A program made the translations under genes and the position numbers. Of a stretch of DNA of 64,000 bases, positions 12,290-21,446 are shown piece by piece; the stretch's first letter is position 1; every line of letters starts with the position of its first letter. The notes beneath the pieces were generated by a model. That model was given only the letters and a program-made list of their open reading frames with translations. It was not told the DNA's origin and did not search any database. Origin of the DNA: Pseudomonas paralcaligenes (GTDB taxonomy: Bacteria; Pseudomonadota; Gammaproteobacteria; Pseudomonadales; Pseudomonadaceae); assembly GCF_019655855.1 (NCBI RefSeq), contig NZ_BPFX01000003.1:310001-374000 (forward strand). Direction: 5' to 3'.

Positions 12290-12419
12290 CGGTGGCGGCG
12301 CTGGTCGAGTGCATCGAGCGGCGCCGCGCCTGCTGCGCCGGCTGATCGAGCAGATCGGCTTCGATGCCGGGCGGGTCGCGCAGGAGGTGAGGCCCGCCAA
12401 GGCAGGCAAGGCCTCGTGA
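12286..12419 (+). pseudogene. Short frameshifted remnant or small protein after the SDR
   Basis: An ATG overlapping the SDR stop opens a frame (MTVAALVECIERR) that ends after 19 codons. Shifting frame near 12318 continues it as APRLLRRLIEQIGFDAGRV to a TGA at 12417-12419. Together they would encode about 44 residues. Either a one-base deletion broke a small gene, or this is debris from a longer one. I recognise no family. Confidence 0.35.
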
Positions 12420-12568
12420 CGGAGCGGCCGGCGGTCTCCCTCCGAATCCGCGAGCGCCGTTCCCCGGCCATCCTCCATTTCCTGCGCCCTGCGGCCTCGT
12501 CTGCAGGCCGCGCCGCTGGCGGTTTCGGCGCGATCGCGTGGGATGTGTGAGCGGGTGTGTACGGCCGC

Positions 12569-12599
12569 TTGACCTTAAAGCCGGGTTCAAACCTAGAGT
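12569..12599 (+). promoter_or_regulatory. Promoter-like -35/-10 pair with a 19-bp spacer
   Basis: TTGACC at 12569-12574 and TAGAGT at 12594-12599 are separated by 19 bp. The left spacer begins TTAAAG as in MerR-family promoters, but the right half-site is not a good inverted copy. It lies about 60 bp before the hydrolase remnant. The 237-bp gap 12420-12656 otherwise shows no gene. Confidence 0.35.
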
Positions 12600-12656
12600 C
12601 GCTGCCGGGCACGCCCGCCGCGGGCTGCCCATCGCATCCATCGAGAGGGCAGCGAC

Positions 12657-13129
12657 ATGCAGAGGCGTTTCACCCAGGCCGAGTTCGGGCCGCATGTGGT
12701 CGAGGTGCTGGAGGGCGGGTACTACGACCGGTTCCGGATGAACCCGGACCTCGACGAGGTGGCGCGGGACCCCGTCGCCGGCAATATCGACTTCTTCCGC
12801 AGGATTCCCAAGCAACTGATGGCGCGCGGGCCTACGGCCCCGGCGCGCCCAACTACATCGCGGCGAGGTCGGCGCTGACCATGCTCGGCTACCGCCCCAT
12901 CGACTCGTTGGCGCGGATCGCCACCCGCACGCTGGTGATCGGCGGGGCGCGGGACACCATCGCGCCGTTCGACGAGCCGGCGGTGCGCGCCGCCGGCAAC
13001 CCGCGCGTGGAGATCGAGACCCTCGATGCCAGCCATTTCGAGCCCTATCTGGAGCCTCACCTGAGCCGCAACCTGGCGCTCCAGGTCGCCTTCCTGGCAT
13101 CCCTGGACGGCGGCGCGAAGGCGACCTGA
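12657..13129 (+). pseudogene. Alpha/beta hydrolase remnant, truncated and frameshifted
   Basis: The first frame (starting MQRRFTQAEFGPHVVEVLEG) gives about 58 residues of lid-like sequence. After a one-base loss near 12827 the next frame continues with a typical hydrolase C-terminal half: VIGGARDTIAPFDEPAVR (the late acidic loop) and LDASHFEPYLEP (the catalytic His). The N-terminal half with the GxSxG nucleophile is absent and is not seen in the upstream gap. The combined product would be about 157 residues and is not expected to be an active hydrolase. Confidence 0.65.
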
Positions 13130-13173
13130 ATCTGGCCGCGTCCGCCGGCGAATCCCTGCAAGGAACGAGAGAG

Positions 13174-14042
13174 ATGGAGCAATCCGTACTGATAGAGATC
13201 GGCCTGCCGATCGCCCTGGCCATCATCATGACCGGCATGGGCATGACCCTGGTGCCGTCGGACTTCCAGCGCGTGGTGGCCCGCCCCAAGGCGCTGATCT
13301 GGGGCGCGCTGGCGGCGCTCCTGCTGCTGCCGGCGCTGAGCATCGTCCTGGCCATGGCGCTGCGCCTGCCGGCCGAGATGGCGGTCGGCCTGGTGATCAT
13401 CGCCGCCTGCCCGATCGGCACCACCTCCAACCTGATTGCCTTCCTGGCGCGGGGCCGGCTGGCGCTGTCCATCGCCTTGACCGTGGTCGGCAGCCTGGCC
13501 ACCATCGTCCCCTGCCGCTGTTCGCCAACTTCGCCCTGGAGCGCTTCGTCCACGCCGACGCCCGCGTCTACCTGCCGGTGCTGCGCACCGTCGCCATGCT
13601 GCTGGGCATCGTACTGGTGCCGGTGCTGATCGGCATGCTGGTGCGGTACAAGGCCCCCGCGCTGGCCGCTCGGGCCGAGCGCGCGGTGAGCCTGTTCAGC
13701 GCGCTGGTGCTGCTGGCTCTGATCGTCGGCATCGGCATCTCGGTGGCCGACCAGTGGCTGAGGATTCTCGCCAGCGCCGGGCCGGCGGTGATCGCCCTGA
13801 GTGTGTGCGGCATCCTGCTCGGCTTCGCCGGCTCGCGCCTGCTCGGCATCGGCGCCGAGGAGACCATCACCGTGGTGGTGGGCATGAGCGTGCGCAACGC
13901 GGCCATCGGCATGCTGATCGCCATCGGCATGCTGAACTCCCCGGAGATGGCCGTGCCGGCGGCGCTCTACGGCCTGCTCATGTACGCCTTCGGCTTCGCC
14001 CTGATCGGCTACGGCCGGATGACGATCCGCGCCGCCGCCTGA
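13174..14042 (+). pseudogene. Bile acid:sodium symporter family transporter, single frameshift
   Basis: Two overlapping frames together encode a full-length membrane protein of about 289 residues with roughly nine hydrophobic segments, matching the BASS/SBF family. The first frame covers the N-terminal 113 residues (family motif ACPIGTTSNLIAFLARG). One base appears to be missing in the C run at 13509-13512, after which the other frame continues as LPLFANFALERF through VVVGMSVRNAAIGM to the stop. The transporter would import an organic anion with sodium and fits the hydrolase/monooxygenase cluster. The homopolymer position makes a sequencing error a serious alternative to a true mutation. Confidence 0.8.
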
Positions 14043-14061
14043 CCAGGCGGCGCGCGATTCT

Positions 14062-14133
14062 GGCGCGAAATGTCAAGCGCATGGTCGGGTAGGGTCAAGC
14101 CGCCCGGCCGCCGGTGGTCGAGAATGGTGCCAT
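14062..14133. promoter_or_regulatory. AraC-type operator/promoter block, copy B
   Basis: GTCAAGC at 14072-14078 and 14094-14100 have the same 22-bp spacing as copy A (10372-10443), and the ungapped similarity extends over 72 bp to GAGAATGGTGCCAT. It ends about 70 bp before the monooxygenase start. The same AraC regulator probably acts here. Confidence 0.7.
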
Positions 14134-14201
14134 CCCGGTGTGCAAAACCGGCCCGCGGGTGGCACGCTCGACAGCGGCCCCGCCACAGATCGGAGACAGC
14201 C

Positions 14202-15701
14202 ATGAGCCTTCAGCACTACGACGTCCTCATCATCGGAGCGGGCATCTCCGGTATCGGCGCCGCCTACTACCTGCAGAACCAGCGGCCCGGCACCCGCTAC
14301 GCGATCCTGGAGGCGCGGGGCGACCTGGGCGGGACCTGGGACCTGTTCCGCTATCCGGGCATCCGCTCCGACTCCGACTTCTTCACCTTCGGCTACGACT
14401 TCAAGCCCTGGACCAGCGACAACGCCCTGGCCGACGGCCCGGCGATCAAGGCGTACATCGCCGAGACGGTCCGCGAGAACGGCATCGACGCGCACATCCG
14501 CTACCACCACCGCGTGCTCCGGGTCGACTGGTCCTCCCGCGAGCGGCTGTGGAACGTGCAGGTGGAGCGCGCGGACACCGGTGAACGCTCGCTGCTGCGC
14601 ACCCGCTGGATCTTCTCCGGCACCGGCTACTACCGCTACGACGAGGGCTTCACCCCCCACTTCGAGGGGCGCGAGGACTTCGCCGGGCGCATCGTCCATC
14701 CCCAGCACTGGCCCGAGGACCTCGACTGGCGCGGGCAGAAGGTGGTGGTGATCGGCAGCGGCGCCACGGCGGTGACCCTGGTGCCGTCGATGGCGCCGAG
14801 TGCGGCACACGTGACCATGCTGCAGCGCACGCCGACCTACATCCTGCCGATCCCCTCGCGCGACCCCGTCGCCCGGCGCCTGCGCCCGCTGCTGGGCGAC
14901 CGGGTGGCCCACGCCATCGCGCGCCGCTTCAACATCGCCAAGCAGAAGTGGTTCTTCACCTTCGCCCAGCGCTTCCCCAAACTGGCCAGGAAGCTGATCC
15001 GCGGCATCAACCGCAAGATGCTGCCCGACGGCTACCCGGTCGACGTGCACTTCAATCCGCCCTACAACCCCTGGGACCAGCGCCTCTGCGCCGTGCCGGG
15101 CGGCGACCTCTACCGCGAGATCTCCGCGGGCCGTGCCTCGGTGGTCACGGACCGCATCGCGCGCTTCACCGCGAGCGGCATCCAGCTGGAGTCGGGCGAC
15201 CATCTGGACGCGGACCTGATCGTCACAGCCACCGGGCTCAACCTGCTGCCGTTCGGCGGCATCGAGCTGGCCATCGACGGGACGCTGATCGACGCCAGCG
15301 ACACCATCGCTTTCAAGGGCATGATGCTGAGCGGCATTCCCAACCTGGCGTTCGCCATCGGCTACACCGGCTCCTCGTGGACGCTGAAGGTCGGCCTGGT
15401 CTGCGAGCACTTCTGCCGCCTGCTGGCGCACATGGACGCCAACGGCCTGGAGGTCTGCACGCCGGTGGCCGACCCAGGCATGGAGACGCTGCCGCTGCTC
15501 AATTTCGGCGCCGGCTACGTGCAGCGCTCGCTCGGCAGCCTGCCGCGCCAGGGCGCGCGCTTCCCCTGGGCCATGTCGTGGAACTACTTCGCCGACGAGA
15601 AGATGTTCCGCCACGGCGAGGTGGCCGACCGCCACCTGCGCTTCGAGGGGCGCCCGGCGCAGCAGGCCGAGCCCGCCCCGGCGCGGGAGGTCTCCGCATG
15701 A
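14202..15701 (+). CDS. Flavin-containing monooxygenase, Baeyer-Villiger/MymA-like
   Basis: A 499-residue FAD/NADPH monooxygenase. The FAD motif GAGISGIGAAYYL is at the N-terminus, the NADPH motif GSGATA lies at about 190, and the Baeyer-Villiger fingerprint FxGxxxHxxxW is met exactly by FAGRIVHPQHW at about 165-175. The FRYPGIRSDSDFFTFGY segment is typical of the ethionamide monooxygenase/MymA group. It would insert oxygen into a ketone to give an ester or lactone, or oxidise a heteroatom. The stop overlaps the start of the next hydrolase gene (ATGA), which could cleave the ester. An AraC-type operator block lies upstream. The natural substrate cannot be read here. Confidence 0.9.
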   Translation: MSLQHYDVLIIGAGISGIGAAYYLQNQRPGTRYAILEARGDLGGTWDLFRYPGIRSDSDFFTFGYDFKPWTSDNALADGPAIKAYIAETVRENGIDAHIRYHHRVLRVDWSSRERLWNVQVERADTGERSLLRTRWIFSGTGYYRYDEGFTPHFEGREDFAGRIVHPQHWPEDLDWRGQKVVVIGSGATAVTLVPSMAPSAAHVTMLQRTPTYILPIPSRDPVARRLRPLLGDRVAHAIARRFNIAKQKWFFTFAQRFPKLARKLIRGINRKMLPDGYPVDVHFNPPYNPWDQRLCAVPGGDLYREISAGRASVVTDRIARFTASGIQLESGDHLDADLIVTATGLNLLPFGGIELAIDGTLIDASDTIAFKGMMLSGIPNLAFAIGYTGSSWTLKVGLVCEHFCRLLAHMDANGLEVCTPVADPGMETLPLLNFGAGYVQRSLGSLPRQGARFPWAMSWNYFADEKMFRHGEVADRHLRFEGRPAQQAEPAPAREVSA

Positions 15702-16630
15702 GCGCGTTTCGCCAGCCGCCGGGCGAGGGCGACCCGCAGGACCGCTTCCTCGAAGCCGCAGGCGGCCTGCGCCTGTGCTACCGGACCTACGGCAACGCCG
15801 GCCACCCGCCGGCCCTGCTGATCGCCGGGCTGGGCCTGCAGCTGACCTCCTGGCCCGCCTCGTTCATCGACACCCTGGTGGACGCCGGCTACTACGTGAT
15901 CGCCCCGGACAACCGCGACGCGGGTCGCTCGTCCACGGTGCGCCTGGCGCCGCCGGGCAAGCTCCGCCAGTTGCTCGGCTGGGCACCCCCCGGCAGCTAC
16001 GGCCTGGAGGACATGGCCGACGACATGGCCCTGCTGCTCGACCACCTGCAGGCCGACGATGCCCACCTCATCGGCATGTCCATGGGCGGCATGATCGCCC
16101 AGAGCATGGCCGCCCGTTACCCGGCCCGGGCCCGCTCCCTGACCTCGATCTTCTCGACCACCGGGGCGCGGCGGGTCGGCAGGCCGGCGCTCTCCACCCT
16201 GCTGCGGATGGCCCGGGCCGCGCCGCGCGACGAGGGAGAGGCGGTGGCCGGCTTCGCCGCGATGATGCGCCACATCGGCGATCCCGGCGTGACCGGCATC
16301 GCCGCCGAGTGGGAGCGCTACGCGCTGGAGGCCTGGCGGCGCAACGGCAACCGCGCCAACGCCGGCGGCATCGGGCGGCAGATCGGCGCGATCCTCAAGT
16401 CGGGCGACCGCAGCCAGCAGCTGCGCCGCATCAGTGCCAGCACCCTGGTGCTGCACGGCGAGGTGGACCTGATGGTCGCGCCGAGCGGCGGCCGGGCCAC
16501 GGCGGCGGCCATCCCCGGCGCCCGCCTGGTGTCGCTGCCGCGCCTGCGCCACCAGATCGACGAGGCCCGCGTGCCCGAACTCATGGGCCACATCGTGCCG
16601 CACCTGGCGCGCAGCGCGCATGCCCGCTAG
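15698..16630 (+). CDS. Alpha/beta hydrolase, esterase-like
   Basis: A 310-residue alpha/beta hydrolase overlapping the monooxygenase by 4 bp. The oxyanion region is LLIAGLGLQLTSWP, the nucleophile elbow is GMSMGG (Ser about 129), the late acid is Asp in LHGEVDLMVAPSGG and a C-terminal His lies in LPRLRHQIDE. Proteins of this type accompany Baeyer-Villiger monooxygenases, and coupling by overlap supports hydrolysis of the monooxygenase product. No signal peptide is visible, so it should be cytoplasmic. Confidence 0.86.
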   Translation: MSAFRQPPGEGDPQDRFLEAAGGLRLCYRTYGNAGHPPALLIAGLGLQLTSWPASFIDTLVDAGYYVIAPDNRDAGRSSTVRLAPPGKLRQLLGWAPPGSYGLEDMADDMALLLDHLQADDAHLIGMSMGGMIAQSMAARYPARARSLTSIFSTTGARRVGRPALSTLLRMARAAPRDEGEAVAGFAAMMRHIGDPGVTGIAAEWERYALEAWRRNGNRANAGGIGRQIGAILKSGDRSQQLRRISASTLVLHGEVDLMVAPSGGRATAAAIPGARLVSLPRLRHQIDEARVPELMGHIVPHLARSAHAR

Positions 16631-16759
16631 CACCGTGGTCGCCACGGCGAGGACATAGACGGAAACCACGGCGGCCGTTCCCGGCCGGCGCAATTCCCCC
16701 ATAATCGACGCCTTGAACTCCCGGCGCGCGCGGCGCCGTGCAGCCAGCAAGAGCCGATC

Positions 16760-17785
16760 ATGAGTCTTTCGTCCGATCTCGAATCACGCATCCACGGAAC
16801 CCAGAAGATCAGCGCCGTCGTCGACACGCTGGCCGAGGATGGCATCGCCCCGGCCAGCGTGCTGGCCAACAGCGGCATCAGCGAGGACACGCTGCGCACC
16901 TTGTCGGCCCGCGTCTCCTTCGCCCAGATCGTGACCGTGTTCCGCAACGCCGTGCGCCTGGCGACCGATCCCGCCACCGCCGTGCGCGCCGGCGCCCGCA
17001 TGCGCCTGACCGCCTACGGCATGTACGGCTACGGGCTGCTGAGCAGCCCGACGCACGCTGAGCGCATCGACTTCGCGCTCAAGTACAAGCGCGTCATGGG
17101 GCCGGTGGCGGCGCCCGTCGCCTATGTGCGCGGCGAGCGGGTGGCGATCTACACCTACGAGGTATTCGTCACCGCCGACCCCCTCGACCCGCTCTACCGC
17201 TTCGCCCTCGAATTCGCCTACGCCGCGCACCTCACCGTGGGCCGCGACCTGTACGGCGACGGCTTCGGCTTCTCCCTGCTGGGCTTCGCCTGCCCGCCAC
17301 CCGCGCAGCCGTACGACGAACTGCTCGGCTGCCCGGTGCGCTTCGAGCAGCCCGGCAACGAGCTGCACACCGCGCTGCACTGGCCGGACCTGCCCTCGGG
17401 CATGCCCGAGCCATCGACCCACGCCATGGTGTGCGAGATGTGCCAGCCGGTGCTGGCGCGCATGCCCTACCTGGACGGCCTCAGCTCCGTGGTGCGCAGT
17501 ACCCTGGTCGAGCACATGCCCTGGCGCTTCCCCACCGTCGAGGCCATGGCCCGGCACCTCGACATGCACCCGCGCACGCTGCGCCGGCGGCTGGAGAGCG
17601 AGGGCACCGGCTACAAGGACATTCTGGTCAACGTGCGCCGGGGGCTGGCCATCGAGTACCTGCGCGAGACCCGCATGACCACCGAGGAGATCGCCACCCG
17701 CCTGGGCTACAGCGACGCCTCCAACTTCCGCCACGCCTTCCACCGCTGGACCGGGCAGAATCCGCAGGACTACCGCCGGCGCTGA
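16760..17785 (+). CDS. AraC-family regulator, second copy
   Basis: A 341-residue AraC regulator with an arabinose-binding-type N-terminal domain (residues about 20-220) and a C-terminal DNA-binding domain with helices ARHLDMHPRTLRRRLE and IATRLGYSDASNFRHAF. It differs clearly from the regulator at 9347-10351. It starts about 130 bp after the hydrolase on the same strand and converges with the MFS gene. Its upstream gap does not contain the GTCAAGC repeat pair, so it probably answers to a different operator. Confidence 0.88.
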   Translation: MSLSSDLESRIHGTQKISAVVDTLAEDGIAPASVLANSGISEDTLRTLSARVSFAQIVTVFRNAVRLATDPATAVRAGARMRLTAYGMYGYGLLSSPTHAERIDFALKYKRVMGPVAAPVAYVRGERVAIYTYEVFVTADPLDPLYRFALEFAYAAHLTVGRDLYGDGFGFSLLGFACPPPAQPYDELLGCPVRFEQPGNELHTALHWPDLPSGMPEPSTHAMVCEMCQPVLARMPYLDGLSSVVRSTLVEHMPWRFPTVEAMARHLDMHPRTLRRRLESEGTGYKDILVNVRRGLAIEYLRETRMTTEEIATRLGYSDASNFRHAFHRWTGQNPQDYRRR

Positions 17786-17792
17786 TACAGGA

Positions 17793-19130
17793 TCAGGCGG
17801 TGGTCCCGGCCGCCGTCGTCCTCCGGTGCTGCGCCGCGGAAGCCATGATGATGGCCGCCAGCACGTACAGCGAGACGATGAAGAACAGGCTGTAGCGGTT
17901 CTGCCCGGTGGACGTGAGTATCCAGGTGCTGATGGACGGGGCGACGGCCGGCCCGAGGTTGCCCAGCGAACTGATCAGGGCGATGCCGCCGGCCGCCGTT
18001 TCCTTGGACAGGTATTCGCTGACGAAGGCGAAGAACAGCGGGGTGAGCGAGGCGATGCCGATCGAGCCGATGCAGTAGAGGACCATGGACCACACCAGGT
18101 CGTCGTTGGCGAAGGCCATGGACACGAAGCTCACGGCGATCAGCGCCACGCAGCACACGTAGTGCCAGCGCCGGTCGTTGAGCCGGTCCGAGCTGCGCCC
18201 GATCAGCACCATGCCGATGACGCCGACGATGCTCGGCAGGGCCTTGAGCAGGCCGACGTGGAACACGTCCTTGACCCCCCAGCTGGCGATCATCGAAGGC
18301 GCCCAGAACAGCAGCGCGTACACCGCGCCGCTCATCAGGAAGTACACGCTGGAGAGGACGTAGATCTTCGGGTCGCTCAGCAGGGTGCGCCACGCGCCGT
18401 GGCCGCCGGGCTTCGGCGGGATGCGGTCGCGCTGCAGGCGCTCGGCGAGGATGCGCTTCTCCTGCTCGCTCAGCCAGGAGGCCTTCTCCGGGCCGTCGCT
18501 CAGCAGCAGGTAGGCCAGCACGCCGATCAGCAGGCAGGGCGCGCCGTTGGCGATGAACATCCACTGCCAGCCGTGGTAGCCCATGACACCCTGGCCGAAC
18601 TTCATCAGCGCGCCGTTGAGCGGCCCGACCAGGATGCCGGCGATGGCGGTGGCGGTCATGAACGTGGCGATCACCCGGCCGCGCCGTGCCGGCGGGTACC
18701 AGAAGGTGAAGTAGAGGATCGCGCCGGGGAAGAAGCCGGCCTCGAACGCCCCCAGCAGGAAGCGCAACACGTAGAACTGCCAGGGCGTGGTGACCCAGGC
18801 CATGGCCGTGGCGCAGGCGCCCCAGCACAGCATGATGCGCAGGATGGTCTTGCGCGCGCCGATCTTCTCCAGCATCAGGTTGCTGGGCACCTCGAACAGG
18901 AAGTAGCCGACGAAGAACAGCCCGGCGCCGAGGGCGAAGATGTGGTCGCTGAACTGCAGGTCGGTCTTCATCTGCAGCTGGGCGAAGCCGACGTTGATGC
19001 GGTCGATGTAGGCGAAGCAGTAGGCGATCAGCAGCAGCGGCAGGATGCGCCAGTTGATCTTCGAGAACAGGGCCTTCTCGGCATCGCTCTCGATGAGCGC
19101 CTCGCCCTTGCGCAGGGAAATCGCGGTCAT
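17793..19130 (-). CDS. MFS transporter, anion:cation symporter type
   Basis: A 445-residue carrier with about 12 membrane segments. The ACS-family pattern is clear: YIDRINVGFAQLQM in the first helix, FFVGYFLFEVPSNLMLEKIG, and AFEAGFFPGAILYFTFWYPP. Family members import organic anions such as phthalate, tartrate, galactonate or 4-hydroxyphenylacetate with protons. It ends 8 bp from the convergent AraC gene and follows the beta-propeller gene on the same strand by 28 bp, so those two are probably one operon. The substrate is unknown. Confidence 0.9.
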   Translation of the reverse strand: MTAISLRKGEALIESDAEKALFSKINWRILPLLLIAYCFAYIDRINVGFAQLQMKTDLQFSDHIFALGAGLFFVGYFLFEVPSNLMLEKIGARKTILRIMLCWGACATAMAWVTTPWQFYVLRFLLGAFEAGFFPGAILYFTFWYPPARRGRVIATFMTATAIAGILVGPLNGALMKFGQGVMGYHGWQWMFIANGAPCLLIGVLAYLLLSDGPEKASWLSEQEKRILAERLQRDRIPPKPGGHGAWRTLLSDPKIYVLSSVYFLMSGAVYALLFWAPSMIASWGVKDVFHVGLLKALPSIVGVIGMVLIGRSSDRLNDRRWHYVCCVALIAVSFVSMAFANDDLVWSMVLYCIGSIGIASLTPLFFAFVSEYLSKETAAGGIALISSLGNLGPAVAPSISTWILTSTGQNRYSLFFIVSLYVLAAIIMASAAQHRRTTAAGTTA

Positions 19131-19158
19131 TGGGTTCTCCTTGGGTGGCGGGCGGGTT

Positions 19159-20070
19159 TCAGTGGGGGGCGCCGAGGTAGGCGATGCCGGTCAGCGGCCC
19201 CTGGCCCTGGAAGATGATCCGGCTCGGGTAGGGCGGGTCCAGGCTGACCACCCGCAGGTGGCCGCCCAGGTCGCTGACGAAGGCGCGGCGGCCGGCGGGG
19301 TCGCGGGCCAGGCCGATGCCCTCGGTCAGGCCCGCGAGCAGGATCTGGTGGTCGACGGCCCGGCCGTCGCGGATGCGGGCGCGGTTCAGGGTGTTGCCGT
19401 GGGGCGGGGCGCCGCGGTCGGTCCCGTAGAGGGTGGCCTCGTCGCCGTCCCAGTCGAGATCGATAGGCTCGGGCAGGCCGTCCAGCAGGACCTCGATGTC
19501 GTCGCGCGCGGCGGGATCGTCGGGCCGCACGTCCAGCGGCACGCGTAGGATCATGCCCTCGCCGCCGTCGGGGCGACCCTTCTGGCTCCAGTAGAGGAAG
19601 CCGCCGGCGCCATCCACCGCGACGCCGACCGGGTGGCGGCGGCGGTCATGGCGGTCGGAGGCGCGGGTGCCGGTGAGCACGTGGACAATCAGGTCCGAGC
19701 CGTCGGGGCGGCAGCTCATCACCCGCAGGCCCTCGCGGTCGCACCAGTAGAGCCGGTCGCGGCCGGGTTCGAAGGTGATCTGCTTGCCGGTGACGATCTC
19801 GCCGGGCGACACGATCACCCGGCGCTCGCCGCCGTCGAGGTCGGCTCGCTCGATGTGGCCGTCGGCCTCCCAGAAATCCTCGCCGTCGCGCGCCACGCCC
19901 ATGAAGGTGCAGAACAGATGCTGGTTCGCCGGGTCGATCGCCACGCCGTCCGGCTTCGACGCCAGGCCGTCCACTAGGACCCGCAGGTCGCCGCCGTCGC
20001 TGGCGACGGAGAGGATGCGCGACTCACGGCCCAGGTTGAGCAGGATGATGCGGTCAGAAGGGGCGCTCAC
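19159..20070 (-). CDS. Beta-propeller protein (YWTD/SMP-30-like)
   Basis: A 303-residue protein with repeated propeller-blade motifs such as PDGVAIDPANQHLF, RLYWCDREGLRVM and FLYWSQKG, recalling YWTD or SMP-30-type six-bladed propellers. No signal peptide is visible. Such proteins act as lactonases or sugar/acid-binding proteins. It lies 28 bp before the MFS gene on the same strand, suggesting that it handles the imported compound. The fold call is moderately sure; the activity is unknown. The 204-bp gap behind its start (20071-20274) shows no gene. Confidence 0.7.
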   Translation of the reverse strand: MSAPSDRIILLNLGRESRILSVASDGGDLRVLVDGLASKPDGVAIDPANQHLFCTFMGVARDGEDFWEADGHIERADLDGGERRVIVSPGEIVTGKQITFEPGRDRLYWCDREGLRVMSCRPDGSDLIVHVLTGTRASDRHDRRRHPVGVAVDGAGGFLYWSQKGRPDGGEGMILRVPLDVRPDDPAARDDIEVLLDGLPEPIDLDWDGDEATLYGTDRGAPPHGNTLNRARIRDGRAVDHQILLAGLTEGIGLARDPAGRRAFVSDLGGHLRVVSLDPPYPSRIIFQGQGPLTGIAYLGAPH

Positions 20071-20274
20071 GGTCGGGCTCCTGTGCGCTGGCCGAGGAGG
20101 GCCGCGGAGCCGCCTTCTCGTTCACGGTACCTCCCGGCCGGCGCGCGCTGGCGCCGCGGAAGACCCGTTGCCTTTGTTGTTATTCGGTGGATGCCGATCT
20201 TGCGGGATCGGTCCGCCGCAGCACAGGTTATTCGAGGCCAATGGCTGGTGAGTTCTGTCCCGCCCGCACCTGGG

Positions 20275-20883
20275 CTAGACCGGCGCGGTCTCGCGCATGG
20301 AGTCCCTGGCGGCGAAGCCCGCCTGGAACGTCGCCAGCGCGGGGCAGGCGCTTCTCCAGTCCAGTTCGGCGAAGCGGAAATCCAGGTAGCCCAGGGCGCA
20401 GGCCACGGCGATCTGCGCCACGTCCAGCGGGCCCTGCAACTGCCCGGCCTGCCGCTCCAGCTCCGCCAGGGCGCGGCGCACCTTGCCCAACTGGCCTTCG
20501 GCCCAGTCGTCCCACTGCCGCTCGGCGGGGCGCACGGCGCGCTCGTAGCGCACCAGCAGCGCGGCCTCCATCAGGCCGTCGGCCAGCGCCGCCAGACGCA
20601 GGGTGCGCCAGCGCGCGGCGGGTTCGGCGGGAAACAGCTGGGGGCGGTCGTGCAGGCTGTCGAGGTACTCGCAGATCACCCGGCTGTCGTACAGCGCCTC
20701 GCCGTCGTCGGTCAGCAGGACGGGCACCTTGCCGAGCGGGTTGAGCGCGTTGACCCGCTCGTTGAGGGTCACCGGCAGCACGGCGGTGTCGATCGCCTCG
20801 ATGCATGGTGCCAGGCCGGTCTCCAGGGCCAGTACCCGTACCTTGCGGGCGAAGGGGGAGGCCGCTGCGTGGATCAGTTGCAT
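20275..20883 (-). CDS. Glutathione S-transferase
   Basis: A 202-residue GST. The thioredoxin-like N-domain carries SPFARKVRVLALE in the glutathione site, a cis-Pro element LGKVPVLLTDDG and the DSRVICEYLD segment that binds the gamma-glutamyl part. The helical C-domain spans about residues 85-200. It is divergent from the MarR-type gene across a 90-bp gap and may be under its control. Its role is probably detoxification or a glutathione-dependent step of the nearby catabolic functions. Confidence 0.88.
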   Translation of the reverse strand: MQLIHAAASPFARKVRVLALETGLAPCIEAIDTAVLPVTLNERVNALNPLGKVPVLLTDDGEALYDSRVICEYLDSLHDRPQLFPAEPAARWRTLRLAALADGLMEAALLVRYERAVRPAERQWDDWAEGQLGKVRRALAELERQAGQLQGPLDVAQIAVACALGYLDFRFAELDWRSACPALATFQAGFAARDSMRETAPV

Positions 20884-20973
20884 GATGAAGGTTTCCTCTG
20901 GCGGGTGGTTCGGGTTGTTCCGGGGGCGGTGCAGGCCTTAGGCTTCGCCGCAATTCGGTCGGATGGACGCACC

Positions 20974-21441
20974 ATGGTCATAGACAGAAAGATCAATACC
21001 GCCTCCGTGCGCATGCAGTCGCTGGACCCGCTCGATCACTCCCTCGAACTGCTGCACTTCGGCTTCCGCGGGCTGACGGTGGCGGCGGACCGGTTCCTCG
21101 AGACCCAGGGGCTGTCCCGCGTGCACCACCGCATCCTCTACGTCATCGCCCGCGCCGACGAGATCAACGTCGGCGACCTGGCGGCCACCCTCGGCATCAG
21201 CAAGCAGGCGCTGCACCGCACCCTGACCCAGCTGTTCGAGCGCGAGCTGGTCTGCTACACCCGCCAGCCGGAGCGCCACCGCTTCAAGCTGCTGGCGCTC
21301 ACCGGGCAGGGCGAGGCGGTGGAGCGGGAGGCCTCCGAGCTGGAGCGCCGCACCCTGCGCGAGGCGTTCGCCTGCACCGACGCCCACGGGCGCGAGGCCT
21401 GGGAAGCGGTGATGCTGGCGCTGGCCGAGCGCCTCAACTGA
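20974..21441 (+). CDS. MarR-family regulator
   Basis: A 155-residue winged-helix regulator starting MVIDRKINTASV. The recognition helix region is INVGDLAATLGISKQALHRTL and the wing follows in QPERHRFKLLALTGQGE. An alternative ATG at 20963 runs into a stop after six codons, which supports the start at 20974. It is divergent from the GST gene and ends 5 bp from the convergent alcohol dehydrogenase gene. A candidate target is the dyad region at 23412-23435 before the SnoaL-PaaI-dehydrogenase operon. Confidence 0.86.
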   Translation: MVIDRKINTASVRMQSLDPLDHSLELLHFGFRGLTVAADRFLETQGLSRVHHRILYVIARADEINVGDLAATLGISKQALHRTLTQLFERELVCYTRQPERHRFKLLALTGQGEAVEREASELERRTLREAFACTDAHGREAWEAVMLALAERLN

Positions 21442-21446
21442 CGTGC

